A stretch of DNA of 5,764 bases from Candidatus Moraniibacteriota bacterium (lineage in GTDB: Bacteria > Patescibacteriota > Minisyncoccia > Moranbacterales > GCA-2747515), in NCBI GenBank assembly GCA_030592425.1, contig JAUVJK010000052.1:1-5764 (forward strand). Direction: 5' to 3'. Positions 3,901-5,764 of the stretch are shown here, piece by piece. The notes below the pieces were generated by a model. It was not told the DNA's origin. It worked only from the letters and a program-made list of their open reading frames with translations, and did no database searches. Every line of letters begins with the position of its first letter. The first letter of the stretch is position 1. A program made the translations under genes and the position numbers.

Positions 3901-5764
3901 ATGAAGTTTAGTTACAACTGGCTCAAAGAATTAAGTGGTACTACAAAGTCTGCCCAAGAGATTGCGGAACTTTTAACGGTGCATTCCTTTGAAGTTGAGG
4001 ATGTAATACTGCAAGGACGCGGTTTGGAACATGTCGTCATCGGTGAAGTCCTTACAAAAGAAAAGCATCCTGATGCCGATCGATTGAATGTTGCAACGGT
4101 GGATATTGGCACAGAGAAGCTACAGATCGTCTGTGGCGCGCCAAATCTTGCAGTTGGTCAAAAAGTACCCGTCGCTGTTGTCGGTGCAAAGTTACCGGAT
4201 GGAGAGAACTTTTTCACGATTAAGAAAAGTAAAATTCGAGGCATCGAATCATGTGGTATGATCTGCGCCGAAGACGAACTTGGACTTGGTAGTGATCATG
4301 AAGGCATTATCGTACTTTCAGAAGATGCACCAGTTGGTCAAAATTTTGGTACATATAAAGGCCTTGATGATGTGATTCTTGATATTGATATTCTCCCGAA
4401 TCGTGGACATGATTGCCTCTCTCATATTGGTGTTGCACGTGAGATCGCAATCCTAGATCCTGAAGCAAAAATTGCACAGCAGACATCAAAAGTAAATGCA
4501 GAATTTGTAACGAAGAATGAGACTACTGATCTAGATGTCTCAATCGATACCCAAAAGTGTTTACGATACTCTGCAACAACATTTACCAACATAACGATCA
4601 AAGAATCCCCAGACTGGCTCAAGCAACGTCTCATATCATGTGATATGCAACCTATTAACAATGTCGTTGATATTACAAATTATGTCATGCTCGAAACAGG
4701 ACAACCTCTCCATGCCTTCGCGAGTCAAAAGTCAAAAGGCGAAAGTCAAAAGGTAACGATTGATGTACGACAGGCAGAAAAAGGAGAGAAGCTTACACTT
4801 TTAGATGACTCCAAGATCACACTTGATTCTGAAGATGTTGTAATAACTGATGGAACCGCACCAATGGCAATTGCTGGCGTCATGGGAGGGCAACAAAGTG
4901 GTATTACTGACAAAACGACTGATGTTATTCTCGAAGTGGCCAATTTTGATGCAATTAGTATACGTAAGACGCGGGTACGTCATAATCTTCAAACAGATGC
5001 GGCATACCGCTTTGAGAGAGAGATCGATCCAAATCTTGTTGATGTTGCTTTGCAACAGGCGACGAATCTGTTTAATGATCTCTGCAGTGCAGAATGCTCT
5101 GGTCACATTGATATTTATCCCAATCCTACAACACCGCAAATGATCATTTTGTCTCCCAAAAAAGTTGCACAGCTTCTTGGTGTAGAGATCACAGAAGGTG
5201 ATATTAGAAAGATCCTTGAGAGCTTACGTATCAGCACTAAGGCAAAAGAGTCTAAGCTGATCTGCACTATTCCAACAGACCGTATCGATCTCACTGATCA
5301 AACTGATCTGATCGAGGAAGTCGGAAGGATCTATGGCTATGAAAAGATCACGCCACTACCACTACAAGGGCATGTACAAGCTGTCACGCGAAATGAACAG
5401 CGTGCATTTGAACATTCACTGCGTGATATATTTGTTGCCGGAGGATATGATGAGGTAAAAGGCTATGCTTTCTATGCAGTTGAGGATGCACAAAATCTTG
5501 GTCTCGATGATGAGAGACACGTGTCACTGATCAATCCGATGAGTTCTGATCAGACTCTCATGCGGCGTACACTTGCAAGTAGCCTTCTACGTGCAGGAAA
5601 AAAGAATCTCAGTTATTTTGCGAATATGCAGATCTTTGAAATTGGTCACGTCTTTGAACCACGAGAATCAGGTTTGCCAGAGGAGAAAGTCATGGCCGGA
5701 GCATTGGTCGTATCTCGAGATGACGATGGTGCGCAATTCTTTCAACTAAAAGGTATGGTCGACC
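3901..5764 (+). CDS. pheT: Phenylalanyl-tRNA synthetase beta subunit (3' partial)
   Basis: Beta subunit of PheRS; with PheS it forms the heterotetramer, binds tRNA-Phe and carries editing of mischarged Tyr. 621 residues are visible against a usual total near 800, so the last part of the catalytic-like core and the C-terminal anticodon-binding (FDX-ACB) domain are off-window. Order seen: MKFSYNWLKEL start; EMAP-like OB tRNA-binding domain about 40-150 (HPDADRLN 56-63, VCGAPN 77-82, KIRGIESCGM 111-120); DIDILPNRGHDCLSHIGVAR (161-180); the B3/B4 editing module about 215-395 with VDITNYVMLETGQPLHAF (256-273) and AIAGVMGG (323-330); TDAAYRFEREIDP (365-377); the B5 helix-turn-helix-like domain about 412-482 ending DLIEEVGRIYGYEKI; then the B6 core. 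After HAF the usual Asp is Ala274, followed by a short repeat-encoded Ser/Gln/Lys insert. ATG 3901 matches the family start; no SD. Confidence 0.97.
   Translation, partial: MKFSYNWLKELSGTTKSAQEIAELLTVHSFEVEDVILQGRGLEHVVIGEVLTKEKHPDADRLNVATVDIGTEKLQIVCGAPNLAVGQKVPVAVVGAKLPDGENFFTIKKSKIRGIESCGMICAEDELGLGSDHEGIIVLSEDAPVGQNFGTYKGLDDVILDIDILPNRGHDCLSHIGVAREIAILDPEAKIAQQTSKVNAEFVTKNETTDLDVSIDTQKCLRYSATTFTNITIKESPDWLKQRLISCDMQPINNVVDITNYVMLETGQPLHAFASQKSKGESQKVTIDVRQAEKGEKLTLLDDSKITLDSEDVVITDGTAPMAIAGVMGGQQSGITDKTTDVILEVANFDAISIRKTRVRHNLQTDAAYRFEREIDPNLVDVALQQATNLFNDLCSAECSGHIDIYPNPTTPQMIILSPKKVAQLLGVEITEGDIRKILESLRISTKAKESKLICTIPTDRIDLTDQTDLIEEVGRIYGYEKITPLPLQGHVQAVTRNEQRAFEHSLRDIFVAGGYDEVKGYAFYAVEDAQNLGLDDERHVSLINPMSSDQTLMRRTLASSLLRAGKKNLSYFANMQIFEIGHVFEPRESGLPEEKVMAGALVVSRDDDGAQFFQLKGMVD
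4724..4751 (+). repeat. Heptanucleotide tandem repeat (GTCAAAA)4 inside pheT
   Basis: GTCAAAA occurs at 4724-4730, 4731-4737 and 4745-4751, with a degenerate unit GGCGAAA at 4738-4744 keeping the 7-bp register. It encodes S-Q-K-S-K-G-E-S-Q-K (residues 275-284) and preserves the reading frame. It sits directly after GQPLHAF of the B3 editing module, where most PheT proteins continue HAFD with a short loop. Confidence 0.8.

Noticed and set aside
901..5764. UGA recoding as in Gracilibacteria or Absconditabacteria
   Set aside because: No in-frame TGA occurs in tyrS, pheS or visible pheT, and conserved glycines use GGN codons.

Overview
The window looks like a piece of a small bacterial genome, most likely from the Candidate Phyla Radiation (Patescibacteria). 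This is inferred from the remembered style of its TyrRS, PheS and PheT proteins, the moderate AT-richness, the very short orphan membrane proteins between housekeeping genes, and synthetase genes that mostly lack Shine-Dalgarno (SD) sites. No sequence search was possible. The genetic code appears standard: no in-frame TGA occurs in the synthetases, tryptophan is TGG, and stops are TAA or TAG.

Layout. (a) 1-300 (+): the 3' end of a Met-rich, charged protein with a SHOCT-like C-terminus. (b) 301-379: an ACGAAT direct-repeat cluster, then a symmetric hairpin with A6/T6 ends that can terminate transcription in both directions. (c) 352-786 (-): an unrecognised mini-operon. A near-consensus promoter precedes two tiny ORFs with well-spaced SD sites, and possibly a third; a 27-nt perfect dyad lies inside the second. 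(d) 716-900: the divergent promoter region shared with tyrS. (e) 901-2420 (+): tyrS, then a 100-residue Cys/His-rich orphan with a strong SD, closed by a clear intrinsic terminator at 2427-2457. (f) 2482-5764 (+): pheS, a 107-residue membrane-anchored Cys protein, then pheT, which runs off the right edge at residue 621.

How the genes work together. TyrRS charges tRNA-Tyr. PheS and PheT form the alpha2-beta2 PheRS that charges tRNA-Phe, so the right-hand 85% is a translation cluster for two aromatic amino acids. The two small orphan genes are carried between the synthetases and nothing in their sequence ties them to aminoacylation. They also lack the GATC-rich style of tyrS and pheT. The best candidates for something undescribed are the reverse-strand mini-operon of tiny peptides and the Cys-containing exported protein that splits pheS from pheT. 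The clearest oddity in a known gene is a heptanucleotide repeat inside pheT.
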